Part shown: positions 33,357 through 43,769 of the stretch, piece by piece
How the letters are laid out: each line of letters begins with the position of its first letter
How positions within the stretch are numbered: the stretch's first letter is position 1
Origin: Pseudomonas sp. GD03944
GTDB lineage: Bacteria > Pseudomonadota > Gammaproteobacteria > Pseudomonadales > Pseudomonadaceae
DNA: 64,000 nucleotides
Reading direction: 5' to 3'
NCBI RefSeq assembly: GCF_029839275.1
Contig: NZ_JAOCAH010000006.1
Location: forward strand, 62,001 to 126,000
Made by a program: the position numbers and the translations under genes
The notes under the pieces: generated by a model
Seen by the model: the letters and a program-made list of their open reading frames with translations, nothing else
Database searches by the model: none
Told to the model about the DNA's origin: nothing

Positions 33357-33973
33357 GCCCGATCCAGGAACAACTGATTGCCCTCGGCGCCGTGTTCGAG
33401 TCCGCGGTCCTGGTCGACAAGCTCGCGCGCACCGGCCAGATCGGCGACCCCGCCGTCGCCTGCATGCTAGGCAGCCTGCTGGTCCGCGACCCGCAAAGCA
33501 CGCTGGACGTCTACAGCGGCGATGACCTCAACTTGCGCGATGGCTACAAGGCCCTCGCCAGCGCCCTGGAGCGCGACCCCACCAGCCTGCAGCGCGACCC
33601 GCTGCGATATGCCCTTGCCCTGCTGGCCCTGGAGCGACAACTGGCCAAGCGCGACGACCTGCTGCAACTGATGGGCAGCCGCCTGGACCAGATCCAGCAG
33701 CAGGTCGAACACTTCGGCCTGGTGCACGACAATGTCGTCGCCTCCTGCGGCGCGCTGTACCAGGACACCATCAGCACCTTCCGCCAGCGCATCCAGGTGC
33801 AGGGCGACATGCGCCACCTGCAGCAGCCCGACAATGCCGCGAAAATCCGCGCGCTGCTGCTGGCCGGCATCCGCTCGGCCCGTCTCTGGCGTCAACTGGG
33901 CGGCCACCGCTGGCAGCTGGTGTTCGGCCGCGGCAAGCTGCTCAAGGAACTCTACCCGCTGCTGCGGGGCTGA
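33353..33973 (+). CDS. hflD: High-frequency lysogenization protein HflD homologue
   Basis: A 206-residue peripheral membrane helical protein. In E. coli, HflD binds and destabilises phage lambda CII and so affects lysogeny; its housekeeping role is unclear. Recognised by [40 protein letters not shown] and [20 protein letters not shown]. The position directly after mnmA and before purB is conserved in gamma-proteobacteria. Confidence 0.92.
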   Translation: MSPIQEQLIALGAVFESAVLVDKLARTGQIGDPAVACMLGSLLVRDPQSTLDVYSGDDLNLRDGYKALASALERDPTSLQRDPLRYALALLALERQLAKRDDLLQLMGSRLDQIQQQVEHFGLVHDNVVASCGALYQDTISTFRQRIQVQGDMRHLQQPDNAAKIRALLLAGIRSARLWRQLGGHRWQLVFGRGKLLKELYPLLRG

Positions 33974-33979
33974 CGGATC

Positions 33980-34837
33980 GTGAACGGGCGCCTGGACAAG
34001 CCGTTACAGGGCGCCGCGCTGCTCGCTCTCTCCGCCTTGCTGTTCGCCTGCATGGGCGTTGGCGTGCGCGAAGTCTCCGGCAGCGTCAACAACGAGTCGG
34101 TGGTGTTCTTCCGCAACCTGGTCGGCGTGGTGTTCTTCCTGCCACTGATCCTGCTCAAGGGCGTGCGCCCGTTGCGCACCCAGCGCCTCGGCTCGCACCT
34201 GGGCCGCGCCGGCTACGGCCTGGCGGCGATGTACTGCTTCTTCTACGCCATCGCCCACCTGCCGCTGGCCGACGCCATGCTGTTCACCTATGCCGCGCCG
34301 CTGTTCACGCCACTGATTGCCCGCTGGTGGCTGAAAGAACCGCTGAGCAAACGCATCCTCGGCACCACGGTGGTCGGCCTGATCGGCGTATTGCTGGTGG
34401 CCAAGCCCTCTGCCGCCCTGCTCGACAGTCAGGCACTGATCGGTCTTTCGGCCAGCATCATGGCGGCGTTCGCCTTTGTCTCGATCCGCGAGATGAGCGA
34501 CACCGAGCCGGCCTACCGCATCGTTTTCTACTTTTCGCTGTTCAGCGCCCTGATCTCGGCGATCCCCCTGACCTGGTCCTGGCAGCCGGTAAGCGAGCAT
34601 GACCTGGCACTGCTGCTGGGCATCGGCCTACTGGCCACCGCCAGCCAGCTGATCATGTCCAAGGCGTACGTGTTGGCGGCGCCCGGCCTGATCGGTCCGG
34701 TGGCCTACCTGGCCATCGTCTTCGCCGGGGCCATCGCCTGGTGGCGCTGGGGCGAGACCCCGGACCTGACGTCGCTGCTCGGCGCCGCCCTGATCCTCAT
34801 CGCCAGCCTGCTGTCGATCACCCGGCGCAAGCGCTGA
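33980..34837 (+). CDS. EamA/DMT-family transporter
   Basis: A 285-residue inner-membrane protein with ten predicted hydrophobic segments in two EamA repeats (about 8-135 and 150-280). These are found in drug/metabolite exporters. GTG at 33980 is the likely start, 6 bp after hflD. Segments such as YGLAAMYCFFYAIAHLPLAD and TASQLIMSKAYVLAAPGLIG are typical. The substrate is unknown. It interrupts the usual hflD-purB adjacency. Confidence 0.85.
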   Translation: MNGRLDKPLQGAALLALSALLFACMGVGVREVSGSVNNESVVFFRNLVGVVFFLPLILLKGVRPLRTQRLGSHLGRAGYGLAAMYCFFYAIAHLPLADAMLFTYAAPLFTPLIARWWLKEPLSKRILGTTVVGLIGVLLVAKPSAALLDSQALIGLSASIMAAFAFVSIREMSDTEPAYRIVFYFSLFSALISAIPLTWSWQPVSEHDLALLLGIGLLATASQLIMSKAYVLAAPGLIGPVAYLAIVFAGAIAWWRWGETPDLTSLLGAALILIASLLSITRRKR

Positions 34838-34882
34838 ACGGCTGTCGGGCAATCGCAGTCCGGGCGCCGTTTTCATGTATGA

Positions 34883-36295
<1,413 letters not shown>

Positions 36296-36312
36296 AGCGA
36301 AACAGCCCATTG

Positions 36313-36338
36313 AACGCCCGGCTGAGCCGGGCGTTTTT
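36313..36338 (+). terminator. Terminator after purB
   Basis: AACGCCCGGC-TGA-GCCGGGCGTTTTT: perfect stem and T-run, 17 bp past the stop. Confidence 0.93.
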
Positions 36339-36373
36339 GTTTAACGATATTTATTTATTTCAAAGGCTTAGCA

Positions 36374-37540
36374 ATGAATCCTGATATTCCACTGCAATTG
36401 CTGGGCGGCCTCACAGCGCGCGAGTTCCTGCGCGACTACTGGCAAAAGAAACCGCTGCTGGTGCGCCAGGCGATCCCCGACTTCGAAAGCCCGATTTCCC
36501 CTGACGAGCTGGCGGGTCTGGCCCTCGAGGAAGAAGTCGAGTCGCGCCTGGTCATCGAGCACGGCGCGACGCCGTGGGAGCTGCGCCGCGGCCCCTTCGC
36601 CGAAGACGCCTTCGCCGACCTGCCGGAGCGCGACTGGACCCTGCTGGTGCAGGCCGTCGACCAGTTCGTGCCGGACGTGGCCGAGCTGCTGGAACAGTTC
36701 AAGTTCCTGCCCAAGTGGCGCATCGACGACGTGATGATCAGCTTCGCCGCCCCCGGTGGCGGTGTCGGCCCGCACTACGACAACTACGACGTATTCCTGC
36801 TACAAGCCCACGGCAAGCGCCGCTGGCAGGTTGGTCAGGTGTGCAACTCCGACAGCCCGCTGCTTGCTCACGCCGACCTGAAGATTCTTGCCGATTTCGA
36901 ACAAACCGATGAATGGGTCCTGGAACCCGGCGACATGCTCTACCTGCCGCCGCTCCTGGCCCACTGTGGTACCGCTGAGGATGACTGTATGACGTATTCC
37001 GTAGGCTTCCGTGCGCCGAGCGCCGCCGAAGTCCTGACCCATTTCACCGATTTCCTGGGTCAGTTCCTGCCCGAGGAAGAACGCTACAGCGATGCCGACG
37101 CCCAGCCCGCCAGCGACCCGACCCAGATCCAGCGCGACGCCCTGGATCGCCTCAAGGCCCTGCTCAACGAGCACATGGGTGACGAGCGCCTGCTGATGAC
37201 CTGGTTCGGCCAATTCATGACCGAGCCCAAATACCCCGAGCTGATCGCCGGTATCGACATCGACGAAGCGACCTTCCTCGAGACCCTGGAAGACGGCGCG
37301 GTGATGGTGCGCAACCCGAGCGCCCGCATGGCCTGGTCGGAAGTCGGAGAAGACCTGGTGCTGTTCGCCAGCGGCCAGAGCCGCCTGCTCTCCGAGAGCC
37401 TGCGCGAGCTGCTCAAGCTGGTGTGCTCGGCGGACGCGTTACATGTCGAAAATCTTGGCCCGTGGCTGGCCGATGACGAGGCGCGTAACCTCCTTTGGGA
37501 GCTGGTCAAGCAAGGCAGCCTGGAGTTTGCCGATGAGTGA
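36374..37540 (+). CDS. roxA: Cupin-4/JmjC-type 50S ribosomal protein uL16 arginine hydroxylase (YcfD-like)
   Basis: Fe(II)/2-oxoglutarate oxygenase; E. coli YcfD/RoxA hydroxylates Arg81 of ribosomal protein L16. The 388-residue protein has the substrate-clamp start LLGGLTAREFLRDYWQKKPL, the metal-binding HxD at H134/D136 (GPHYDNYDVFLLQ) and the distal His at about 197 (PPLLAHCG). The C-terminal winged-helix/dimer region is present. It overlaps the next gene by 8 bp. Confidence 0.92.
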   Translation: MNPDIPLQLLGGLTAREFLRDYWQKKPLLVRQAIPDFESPISPDELAGLALEEEVESRLVIEHGATPWELRRGPFAEDAFADLPERDWTLLVQAVDQFVPDVAELLEQFKFLPKWRIDDVMISFAAPGGGVGPHYDNYDVFLLQAHGKRRWQVGQVCNSDSPLLAHADLKILADFEQTDEWVLEPGDMLYLPPLLAHCGTAEDDCMTYSVGFRAPSAAEVLTHFTDFLGQFLPEEERYSDADAQPASDPTQIQRDALDRLKALLNEHMGDERLLMTWFGQFMTEPKYPELIAGIDIDEATFLETLEDGAVMVRNPSARMAWSEVGEDLVLFASGQSRLLSESLRELLKLVCSADALHVENLGPWLADDEARNLLWELVKQGSLEFADE

Positions 37541-37958
37541 GATTCACGTCCGTCTGGCCGACTGGCAGAAGGACAACGCCGAGCTGCGGCGCATTCGTGA
37601 AGCGGTGTTCGTGGCCGAGCAGGCCGTGCCACCGGAGCTGGAGTGGGATGCCGAGGACGCAGAAGCCGTGCACTTCCTCGCCTATGAAGACGACTACCCG
37701 ATCGGCACCGCGCGCCTGCTGGACGATGGCCATATCGGCCGGGTGTCGGTGCTCAAGGACTGGCGCGGGCTGAAAGTCGGCGATGCGCTGATCCGCGCCG
37801 TGGTGGCAGAAGCGGAAAAGCGTGGCCTGCAGCAACAAATGCTCAGTGCCCAGGTGCACGCGACGCCCTTCTATGAAAAGCTGGGCTTTGCCATCGTCAG
37901 CGGGGAATACCTGGACGCCGGCATCCCCCATGTAGACATGGTGCGCCACAGCAACTAG
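37533..37958 (+). CDS. GNAT family N-acetyltransferase (ElaA-like)
   Basis: A 141-residue GNAT protein with the acetyl-CoA loop region VSVLKDWRGLKVGDALIRAV and the downstream AQVHATPFYEKLGFAIVSGE. The substrate is unknown. ATG at 37533 lies within the end of the roxA gene (8-bp overlap), so translation is probably coupled. An upstream in-frame start would run deep into roxA and is rejected. Confidence 0.85.
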   Translation: MSEIHVRLADWQKDNAELRRIREAVFVAEQAVPPELEWDAEDAEAVHFLAYEDDYPIGTARLLDDGHIGRVSVLKDWRGLKVGDALIRAVVAEAEKRGLQQQMLSAQVHATPFYEKLGFAIVSGEYLDAGIPHVDMVRHSN

Positions 37959-38052
37959 AACATAGGATCGACTGGCGTTTCGTTGCATGCAGCAGCAGGC
38001 ACGCGACGCCAGCAGCCCAGGGTGCTGACCACCATCGGATCGAGAGAGCGCC

Positions 38053-38694
38053 ATGACGGACGAAAACACCTCGCCGGATGCACCCGACAACCGCGAGCCG
38101 GTGGACCTTCCCGCCATCGAGTTCCAGTCGCCCGGGCGCTTCACCGTCCATAACCCGCCCGCCATTACCCCCGACATCGAACAGGCCGAACCGGCCCCGT
38201 TCGTGCTCGGCGCGCACACCGCGCTGGAACGTTTCGAACACCCCGAACAGGCCCGCGCCCATGCGCTCGCCCTGCTCCAGCAGGCACGCCACAGCCTGTG
38301 CATCTACACCCACGACCTGGAACCCTGGCTGTATCACCACAGCAGCATCCAGGACGCCTGCACCACCTTTCTGCTGGCCAACCCGCGCAACCGCCTGCGC
38401 ATCCTGGTCAAGGACGTGGCCCGGGCGATCCGCGAAGGCCACCGGCTGGTGACCCTCTCGCGTCGTCTCTCCAGCAACCTGCACATCCGCAAGCTGCACC
38501 CGGACTACCCGACCGAGGACGTCACCTACCTCATCGCCGACGACCGTGGCCTGCTGATGCGCCCGGAGCCGGAGCTGACCGCCGGCTACGCCCTGTACCA
38601 GGACCCCGGCCGCGTGCGCCTGCGCCAGGCCCAGTTCGACCAGGCCTGGGACACCAGCGTCACCGACCCCGACCTACGGAGCTTCCTGCTATGA
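38053..38694 (+). CDS. Conserved protein with PLD-like fold features
   Basis: A 213-residue soluble protein. The N-terminal 55 residues are acidic and disordered-looking. The rest (SLCIYTHDLEPWLYHHSSIQ, NRLRILVKDVARAIREGHRL, TYLIADDRGLLMRPEPELTA) resembles a phospholipase-D-like half domain. No HxKxxxxD catalytic motif is visible, so it is probably not an active PLD. The stop overlaps the following gene start by ATGA, implying they work together. Common in Pseudomonas; function unknown to me. Confidence 0.7.
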   Translation: MTDENTSPDAPDNREPVDLPAIEFQSPGRFTVHNPPAITPDIEQAEPAPFVLGAHTALERFEHPEQARAHALALLQQARHSLCIYTHDLEPWLYHHSSIQDACTTFLLANPRNRLRILVKDVARAIREGHRLVTLSRRLSSNLHIRKLHPDYPTEDVTYLIADDRGLLMRPEPELTAGYALYQDPGRVRLRQAQFDQAWDTSVTDPDLRSFLL

Positions 38695-39503
38695 AAATCC
38701 GCCTGCTGCTGTCCGCCGGATTGTTGAGCATCAGCCAGGTGCTGAGTGCCGCCACCGAGGTCATCCCGCTGAACTACCGCAGCGCCGAAGACGTCATGCC
38801 GGTGATCCAGTCGATCCTCGGCAACGACGGGCGCGTCAGCCCCTACGGCAACCAGCTGGTGGTCAACGCCTCCCCCGAGAAGATCCGGGAAGTGCGCCAG
38901 GTACTCGAGCAGCTGGACACCGAGCCGCGTCGCCTGCTGATCAGCGTCGACAGCTCCGAATCGAGCTACCAGACCGACCGCGGCTACCGGGCCGACGGCA
39001 CCATCAGCGCCGGCGATGCCGAGGTGCAGGTCGGCCGTGGCGAGGTCAATGGCCGCGACCAGGTGCGCATCATCCGTCGCAGCACCGACAGCCGGGGCGG
39101 CGGCACCCAGCAGGTGCAGGCCACCGAGGGCTACCCCGCGCTGATCCAGGTGGGCCAGAGCGTGCCGATCACCACCACCGAGCGCGGCCCGTACGGCCAG
39201 GTCTACAACAACACCCAGTACCGCGATGTCACCCGCGGCTTCTACGTCACCGCCAGCCTCAGCGGCGACATCGTGCATATTTCCATCAGCAGCAACCGCG
39301 ACCGCGTCAACGCCTACCAACCCGGCGTGATCGATGTCCAGAGCACCGACACCCGCGTCAGCGGCCGGGTCGGCGAATGGATCAGCATCGGCGGCGTCAG
39401 CGGCGAAAACCTCTCCGAACAGCGTGACGTACTGCAGCGCCATTCCACCCGCGGTCGCGACGACATGACCTTGCGGGTCAAGGTCGATGTGGTCAATCAG
39501 TGA
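38691..39503 (+). CDS. Exported protein with secretin N-type (NolW-like) domain
   Basis: A 270-residue protein with a Sec signal peptide (MKIRLLLSAGLLSISQVLSA, cut after about 20) and a NolW/secretin_N-like domain at about 22-85 (TEVIPLNYRSAEDVMPVIQS, then QLVVNASPEKIREVRQVLEQ, LDTEP). The rest is beta-rich, as in secretin periplasmic parts (RGFYVTASLSGDIVHISIS), but is far too short for a pore. It could be a periplasmic partner of a secretin-type complex. Translationally coupled to the preceding PLD-like gene. Confidence 0.75.
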   Translation: MKIRLLLSAGLLSISQVLSAATEVIPLNYRSAEDVMPVIQSILGNDGRVSPYGNQLVVNASPEKIREVRQVLEQLDTEPRRLLISVDSSESSYQTDRGYRADGTISAGDAEVQVGRGEVNGRDQVRIIRRSTDSRGGGTQQVQATEGYPALIQVGQSVPITTTERGPYGQVYNNTQYRDVTRGFYVTASLSGDIVHISISSNRDRVNAYQPGVIDVQSTDTRVSGRVGEWISIGGVSGENLSEQRDVLQRHSTRGRDDMTLRVKVDVVNQ

Positions 39504-39539
39504 CCGCCCGGGCTGACCAACCGGTCGTCGCCAGACTTA

Positions 39540-39565
39540 TGTAGTAGTCGCAAAAAAGCACTACA
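39540..39565. promoter_or_regulatory. Inverted repeat TGTAGT-N14-ACTACA upstream of aceA, candidate RccR operator
   Basis: A perfect 6-bp inverted repeat with a 14-bp spacer lies just upstream of the aceA -35. From memory, the RpiR-family regulator RccR controls aceA in Pseudomonas through TGTAGT/ACTACA-type half-sites. I infer the match from this and have not checked it. Confidence 0.55.
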
Positions 39566-39571
39566 AAACGT

Positions 39572-39600
39572 TTGACGAACCCTTTTCCCAGAGGCATGAT
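39572..39600 (+). promoter_or_regulatory. Candidate aceA promoter
   Basis: TTGACG (39572-39577), 17 bp, CATGAT (39595-39600). It starts 6 bp after the inverted-repeat operator, so a bound regulator would sit against RNA polymerase. If used, the aceA leader is about 380 nt. Confidence 0.5.
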
Positions 39601-39986
39601 GGCCTCGCTCCCGCTAATCAGGGGCCCTGGAAAGGGCCTCCGGGTCGCGCTCCAACTTACCGTCAGAGCCGATTCGTGTTGCAAGGCCCACAAGGCAGTT
39701 CGACGAGATTGCGACTGGAACGAAGTTGTCCTGAGGGACGGGGAAGCGTTTTAACGTCACAGCCAATCGTCGCAGCCTGTCGTGTCGTCCAGCGGCTTCA
39801 ATCACGCCGCCGACCACCACACTGCCCCGAGGCCCTGTACGTCTCGTCACCCCTCCTCCGGCCGCGACTGCGCCCTGGTCTCTTTCTCCCGTATCGCTAT
39901 GTGTTCCCCGCAACCACGACCTTCGAAAGCAGGTTCCGAGTGGGAAAGTCGGTGCTCAACCACACACATACATTGAAGGATTGACC
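39601..39986 (+). other. Long untranslated leader of aceA
   Basis: About 380 nt without a credible gene between the candidate promoter and the aceA ATG. A hairpin GGGCCC-TGGAAA-GGGCCT lies near 39620-39640, with a GGA in its loop, a motif RsmA-type proteins favour. Otherwise I see no defined riboswitch. Confidence 0.4.
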
Positions 39987-41582
39987 ATGTCCGCTTATCA
40001 AAACGACATCAAGGCAGTCGCCGCTCTGAAAGAGACGTTCGGCAGCAGCTGGAGCGCCATCAACCCGGAATCCGTGGCTCGCATGCGCGCTCAGAACCGT
40101 TTCAAGACCGGCCTGGACATCGCCAAGTACACCGCGGCCATCATGCGCAAGGACATGGCCGAGTACGACGCCGACGCATCCGTCTACACCCAGTCGCTGG
40201 GTTGCTGGCACGGCTTCATCGGTCAGCAGAAGCTGATCTCGATCAAGAAGCACCTCAAGACCACCAACAAGCGCTACCTCTACCTTTCCGGCTGGATGGT
40301 CGCCGCCCTGCGCTCCGACTTCGGTCCGCTGCCGGACCAGTCCATGCACGAGAAGACCGCCGTTTCCGGCCTGATCGAAGAGCTGTACACCTTCCTGCGC
40401 CAGGCTGACGCCCGCGAACTGGACCTGCTGTTCACCGCTGTCGACGCCGCCCGCGCCGCCGGTGACAAGGCCAAGGAAGCCGAGCTGCAAGCGCAGATCG
40501 ACAACTACGAAACCCACGTCGTGCCAATCATCGCCGACATCGACGCCGGTTTCGGCAACCCGGAAGCCACCTACCTGCTCGCCAAGAAGATGATCGAAGC
40601 CGGTGCGTGCTGCATCCAGATCGAAAACCAGGTGTCCGACGAGAAGCAGTGCGGCCACCAGGACGGCAAGGTGACCGTTCCCCACGAGGACTTCCTGGCC
40701 AAGATCAACGCCGTGCGCTACGCCTTCCTCGAGCTGGGCGTTGACGACGGTGTGATCGTTGCCCGTACCGACTCCCTGGGTGCCGGCCTGACCAAGCAGA
40801 TCGCCGTGACCAAGCAGCCGGGTGACCTGGGCGACCAGTACAACTCCTTCCTGGATTGCGAAGAAGTCTCCGCTGCCGACCTGGCCAACGGCGACGTGGT
40901 GCTGAACCGCGGTGGCAAGCTGTTGCGTCCGAAGCGCCTGCCGTCCAACCTGTTCCAGTTCCGTGCCGGCACCGGTGAAGACCGCTGCGTCCTGGACTGC
41001 GTGACCTCGCTGCAGAACGGCGCCGACCTGCTGTGGATCGAAACCGAGAAGCCGCACGTTGGCCAGATCAAGGCCATGGTCGACCGCATCCGTCAGGTCA
41101 TCCCGAACGCCAAGCTGGTGTACAACAACAGCCCGTCGTTCAACTGGACCCTGAACTTCCGCCAGCAGGTGTTCGATGCATTCGTCGCCGAAGGCAAGGA
41201 CGTGTCCTCCTACGACCGCGCCAAGCTGATGAGCGTCGAGTACGACGAGACCGAACTGGCCCAGGTTGCCGATGAGAAGATCCGCACCTTCCAGCGTGAC
41301 GGTTCGGCCCATGCCGGTATCTTCCACCACCTGATCACCCTGCCGACCTACCACACCGCCGCGCTGTCCACCGACAACCTGGCCAAAGGGTACTTCGCCG
41401 ACCAGGGCATGCTGGCCTACGTCAAGGGCGTACAGCGTCAGGAACTGCGCCAGGGCATCGCCTGCGTCAAGCACCAGAACATGGCGGGCTCGGACATCGG
41501 CGACAACCACAAAGAGTACTTCGCTGGCGAAGCGGCTCTGAAGGCAAGCGGCAAAGACAACACCATGAACCAGTTCCACTGA
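39987..41582 (+). CDS. aceA: Isocitrate lyase
   Basis: First enzyme of the glyoxylate shunt, splitting isocitrate to succinate and glyoxylate for growth on acetate and fatty acids. The 531-residue protein is of the large Pseudomonas type. The active-site loop reads DEKQCGHQDGK (about 215-225), with Cys as the catalytic residue. WMVAALRSDFGPLPDQSMHE and DADASVYTQSLGCWHGFIGQ are also characteristic. ATG at 39987 follows GAAGGA. It acts opposite Icd/Idh, also in this window. A strong terminator follows. Confidence 0.95.
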   Translation: MSAYQNDIKAVAALKETFGSSWSAINPESVARMRAQNRFKTGLDIAKYTAAIMRKDMAEYDADASVYTQSLGCWHGFIGQQKLISIKKHLKTTNKRYLYLSGWMVAALRSDFGPLPDQSMHEKTAVSGLIEELYTFLRQADARELDLLFTAVDAARAAGDKAKEAELQAQIDNYETHVVPIIADIDAGFGNPEATYLLAKKMIEAGACCIQIENQVSDEKQCGHQDGKVTVPHEDFLAKINAVRYAFLELGVDDGVIVARTDSLGAGLTKQIAVTKQPGDLGDQYNSFLDCEEVSAADLANGDVVLNRGGKLLRPKRLPSNLFQFRAGTGEDRCVLDCVTSLQNGADLLWIETEKPHVGQIKAMVDRIRQVIPNAKLVYNNSPSFNWTLNFRQQVFDAFVAEGKDVSSYDRAKLMSVEYDETELAQVADEKIRTFQRDGSAHAGIFHHLITLPTYHTAALSTDNLAKGYFADQGMLAYVKGVQRQELRQGIACVKHQNMAGSDIGDNHKEYFAGEAALKASGKDNTMNQFH

Positions 41583-41632
41583 GTGGAACCGGCTCATTCG
41601 CCCAAACCACGAATGCGGGCGGATAAGGTGTA

Positions 41633-41665
41633 AAAAAGCCCCGGCAGCGATGCCGGGGCTTTTTC
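41633..41665 (+). terminator. Terminator after aceA
   Basis: AAAAAAGCCCCGGCA-GCGA-TGCCGGGGCTTTTTC: a strong stem with flanking A and T runs, 50 bp past the stop. Confidence 0.93.
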
Positions 41666-41759
41666 TTTGGGGCTCGAACGCGCCGGGCGCCCTCGTCGCC
41701 CCTCACAATCCCTCATGGACTAGACTGCGAGGCATCACACCGAAGGATGGGAGAGTCAG

Positions 41760-42383
41760 GTGAACGGACGTTTCTATCTCGCGATGGGCGCGCTGGCATT
41801 GATCAGCGCCACCGCCACGGTCTACTGGCAGCAGCCGGATTCCCCCGCTGCGCCAGCCGTGCCGGCACCCCAGGCCGATGCCGACGCACCGTCGCCGGAC
41901 ACGGCGCCGACCAACCCCGCCCAGCAACAGCAGTTGTTGCTGGCACCGCAAATCAAGGAACAGGAACAGCGCCTGCTGTTTCATGCCGCCTACCGCACCT
42001 TCTTCGCCGACGCCCACAGCCTGTCCGAATCCGAACGCAACCGGCAGGCCGACGCACTGCGCGCCGACATCGAGCGTTACGAACAGCGCAACGAACTGGC
42101 TTCGAGCGAAGCCCTGCTGCTGCAACTCGGCCTGATCCAGGCCACGGTGAGCGACGAAACCACGCAGAAAGCCCAGGCCGCCGCCCTGGTGGAGCGTTAC
42201 CAGGCCCGCACCGCCGCCCGCCAGGCCATGACACAGCCTGACGAGCGCTTTCTGCAGTACAAGGAAGACGAGAAACGCATCGTCAGCGAGGTCATGGCGG
42301 CGGACAGCGTTCCCGACGGCCTCAGCCGTGACCAGTACCTGCGGCAACGCCTGCAGGAGGCGCGCGAACGCGCCTACCAGTAG
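41760..42383 (+). CDS. Membrane-anchored helical protein, weakly lipase-chaperone-like in layout
   Basis: A 207-residue protein starting at GTG (41760) behind GGGAGAG. One N-terminal membrane segment (about 5-22) is followed by a Pro/Ala-rich linker (25-55). The rest is a charged all-helical domain (EQEQRLLFHAAYRTFFADAH, ERNRQADALRADIERYEQRN, YKEDEKRIVSEVM). This layout recalls lipase foldases (Lif), but it is shorter and the Lif motif RxxFDY(F/C)LSA is not seen. It converges on a secreted hydrolase gene 3 bp away. The link is speculative. Confidence 0.6.
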   Translation: MNGRFYLAMGALALISATATVYWQQPDSPAAPAVPAPQADADAPSPDTAPTNPAQQQQLLLAPQIKEQEQRLLFHAAYRTFFADAHSLSESERNRQADALRADIERYEQRNELASSEALLLQLGLIQATVSDETTQKAQAAALVERYQARTAARQAMTQPDERFLQYKEDEKRIVSEVMAADSVPDGLSRDQYLRQRLQEARERAYQ

Positions 42384-42386
42384 GAC

Positions 42387-43769
42387 TCAGAGCAACTGAT
42401 CGAGCGCAAAATACAGCAGGTTGAACGGCTTGTTGCGATCCGCCGTGTCGCTCAGCTCCGATGCATCGATGACCGGACCGTTGCCTTCGAGCACGTTGTT
42501 GACGAAGTCATCCAGCTGCAGGTTCTGCTCCTGGATATCGGCATTGGCGAATTCGATGATGCTCGTGCAATGGCTTTCGTTGACCGCGCGGTACTGCGGG
42601 AAATAGCCCCCGACATTCGGCAGGTTGGCCAGCTCATCGCGCAGGCGGCCGGTGTCCACGTCCCACTTGGCGTGAATCAGCGCTTCCTTGGTCGCCTGGT
42701 CAGGCGCATTGGCGATCTCCGGGTAGAACCGCTCGTAGGAATACGACGAGTAGTTCAGGTCCTTCCAGAAATGCGTGTGCCCCATGCGGTCGGCCGGCAG
42801 GTTGCTGGACAGCGCCGGGTACAGGGTGCCCAGGTTGTTCAGGTTCAGCCCCGGGACGCGGGATTGCAGGAACGGCAGCGGTCCTTCGTCCAGGCCCCAG
42901 GCATTGCGAATGAAGGTCTGCAGCGGCAGGGATGGATAGGTGGCACTCGAGCCGCCCACCATGGCGGTGAATACAGGGCCCGAGTCGTTGATCAGGAAGC
43001 TGCGCGTGGGCGCGATGTCCTGACGGGTCGGACCATAACTGGTCAGGGCCCCGGCCCCGCCGGCGCTGCAGCCCGTGGTCAGCATCTGCGTCGGCCGCGG
43101 CAGGTTGTCCTTCAGCCAGCCGACCACGGCCCGCATGTTGCGCATGCCGTTGTGGTGCCAGATCAGCGGCTCCTGCTGGCTCTGCGGGTCCTGGTACACG
43201 GCGACGCGGTCACCGGAATAGATGTCACCGGTGCAATACGGCACGTAGACCATGTTCCAGTTCTGGGTCTTGACCCGGGTCCAGGGGTGCAGGCGCACGA
43301 CGAACGGGCTGACGAGGCTCGCCCCTGGGTTGAGCAGGCTCATGTAGTCATTGGGGATGCCGTCCGGGTTGCGCGCGCCGCGGATGCCGCTTTGCCCGGT
43401 GCAGCTCGCGTAATCCCAGCAGGCGCCACCGCCCTCCAGATAAACGATGGTGTTGCGCGTATTGGGCACGCGGTTGACGAAGAACTTGTAAGGCGAGCCG
43501 TTGCCGCACACCGCGCCGGTCTGCGGCGCCAGTTGCACGGTCTGCCAGGCGTAGTAGTTGCCGGGCTTGAAGCCGCTATTGAACCCGGCCGGGTTGGCCA
43601 GCAGCGGATACGGCCCGAGCCGCTGGGCCGGCGTGACCTTGCTGTCGGCGGGCGGCGGCGACACCAGATTGCTCATGGTCTGCCAGAAATTGTAATCACC
43701 CTGCTCCGCCTGAACGTTCAGGGCGGGCAACAGCAACAGGGCACACAACGAGGAGCGGACGACACGCAT
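42387..43769 (-). CDS. Secreted pectinacetylesterase/Notum-family hydrolase
   Basis: A 460-residue alpha/beta hydrolase with a Sec signal peptide (MRVVRSSLCALLLLPALNVQA). The oxyanion-hole strand IVYLEGGGACWDY (about 108-120), the hallmark YVPYCTGDIYSGDR (about 175-188) and nucleophile elbow TTGCSAGGAGAL (Ser about 235) place it in the Notum/pectinacetylesterase family, which removes ester-linked acyl groups. A catalytic His is likely in NESHCTSII near the end. Several cysteines suit an exported protein. GAGGGA before ATG at 43769 decides the start over an upstream in-frame ATG. The natural substrate is unknown. Confidence 0.85.
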   Translation of the reverse strand: MRVVRSSLCALLLLPALNVQAEQGDYNFWQTMSNLVSPPPADSKVTPAQRLGPYPLLANPAGFNSGFKPGNYYAWQTVQLAPQTGAVCGNGSPYKFFVNRVPNTRNTIVYLEGGGACWDYASCTGQSGIRGARNPDGIPNDYMSLLNPGASLVSPFVVRLHPWTRVKTQNWNMVYVPYCTGDIYSGDRVAVYQDPQSQQEPLIWHHNGMRNMRAVVGWLKDNLPRPTQMLTTGCSAGGAGALTSYGPTRQDIAPTRSFLINDSGPVFTAMVGGSSATYPSLPLQTFIRNAWGLDEGPLPFLQSRVPGLNLNNLGTLYPALSSNLPADRMGHTHFWKDLNYSSYSYERFYPEIANAPDQATKEALIHAKWDVDTGRLRDELANLPNVGGYFPQYRAVNESHCTSIIEFANADIQEQNLQLDDFVNNVLEGNGPVIDASELSDTADRNKPFNLLYFALDQLL

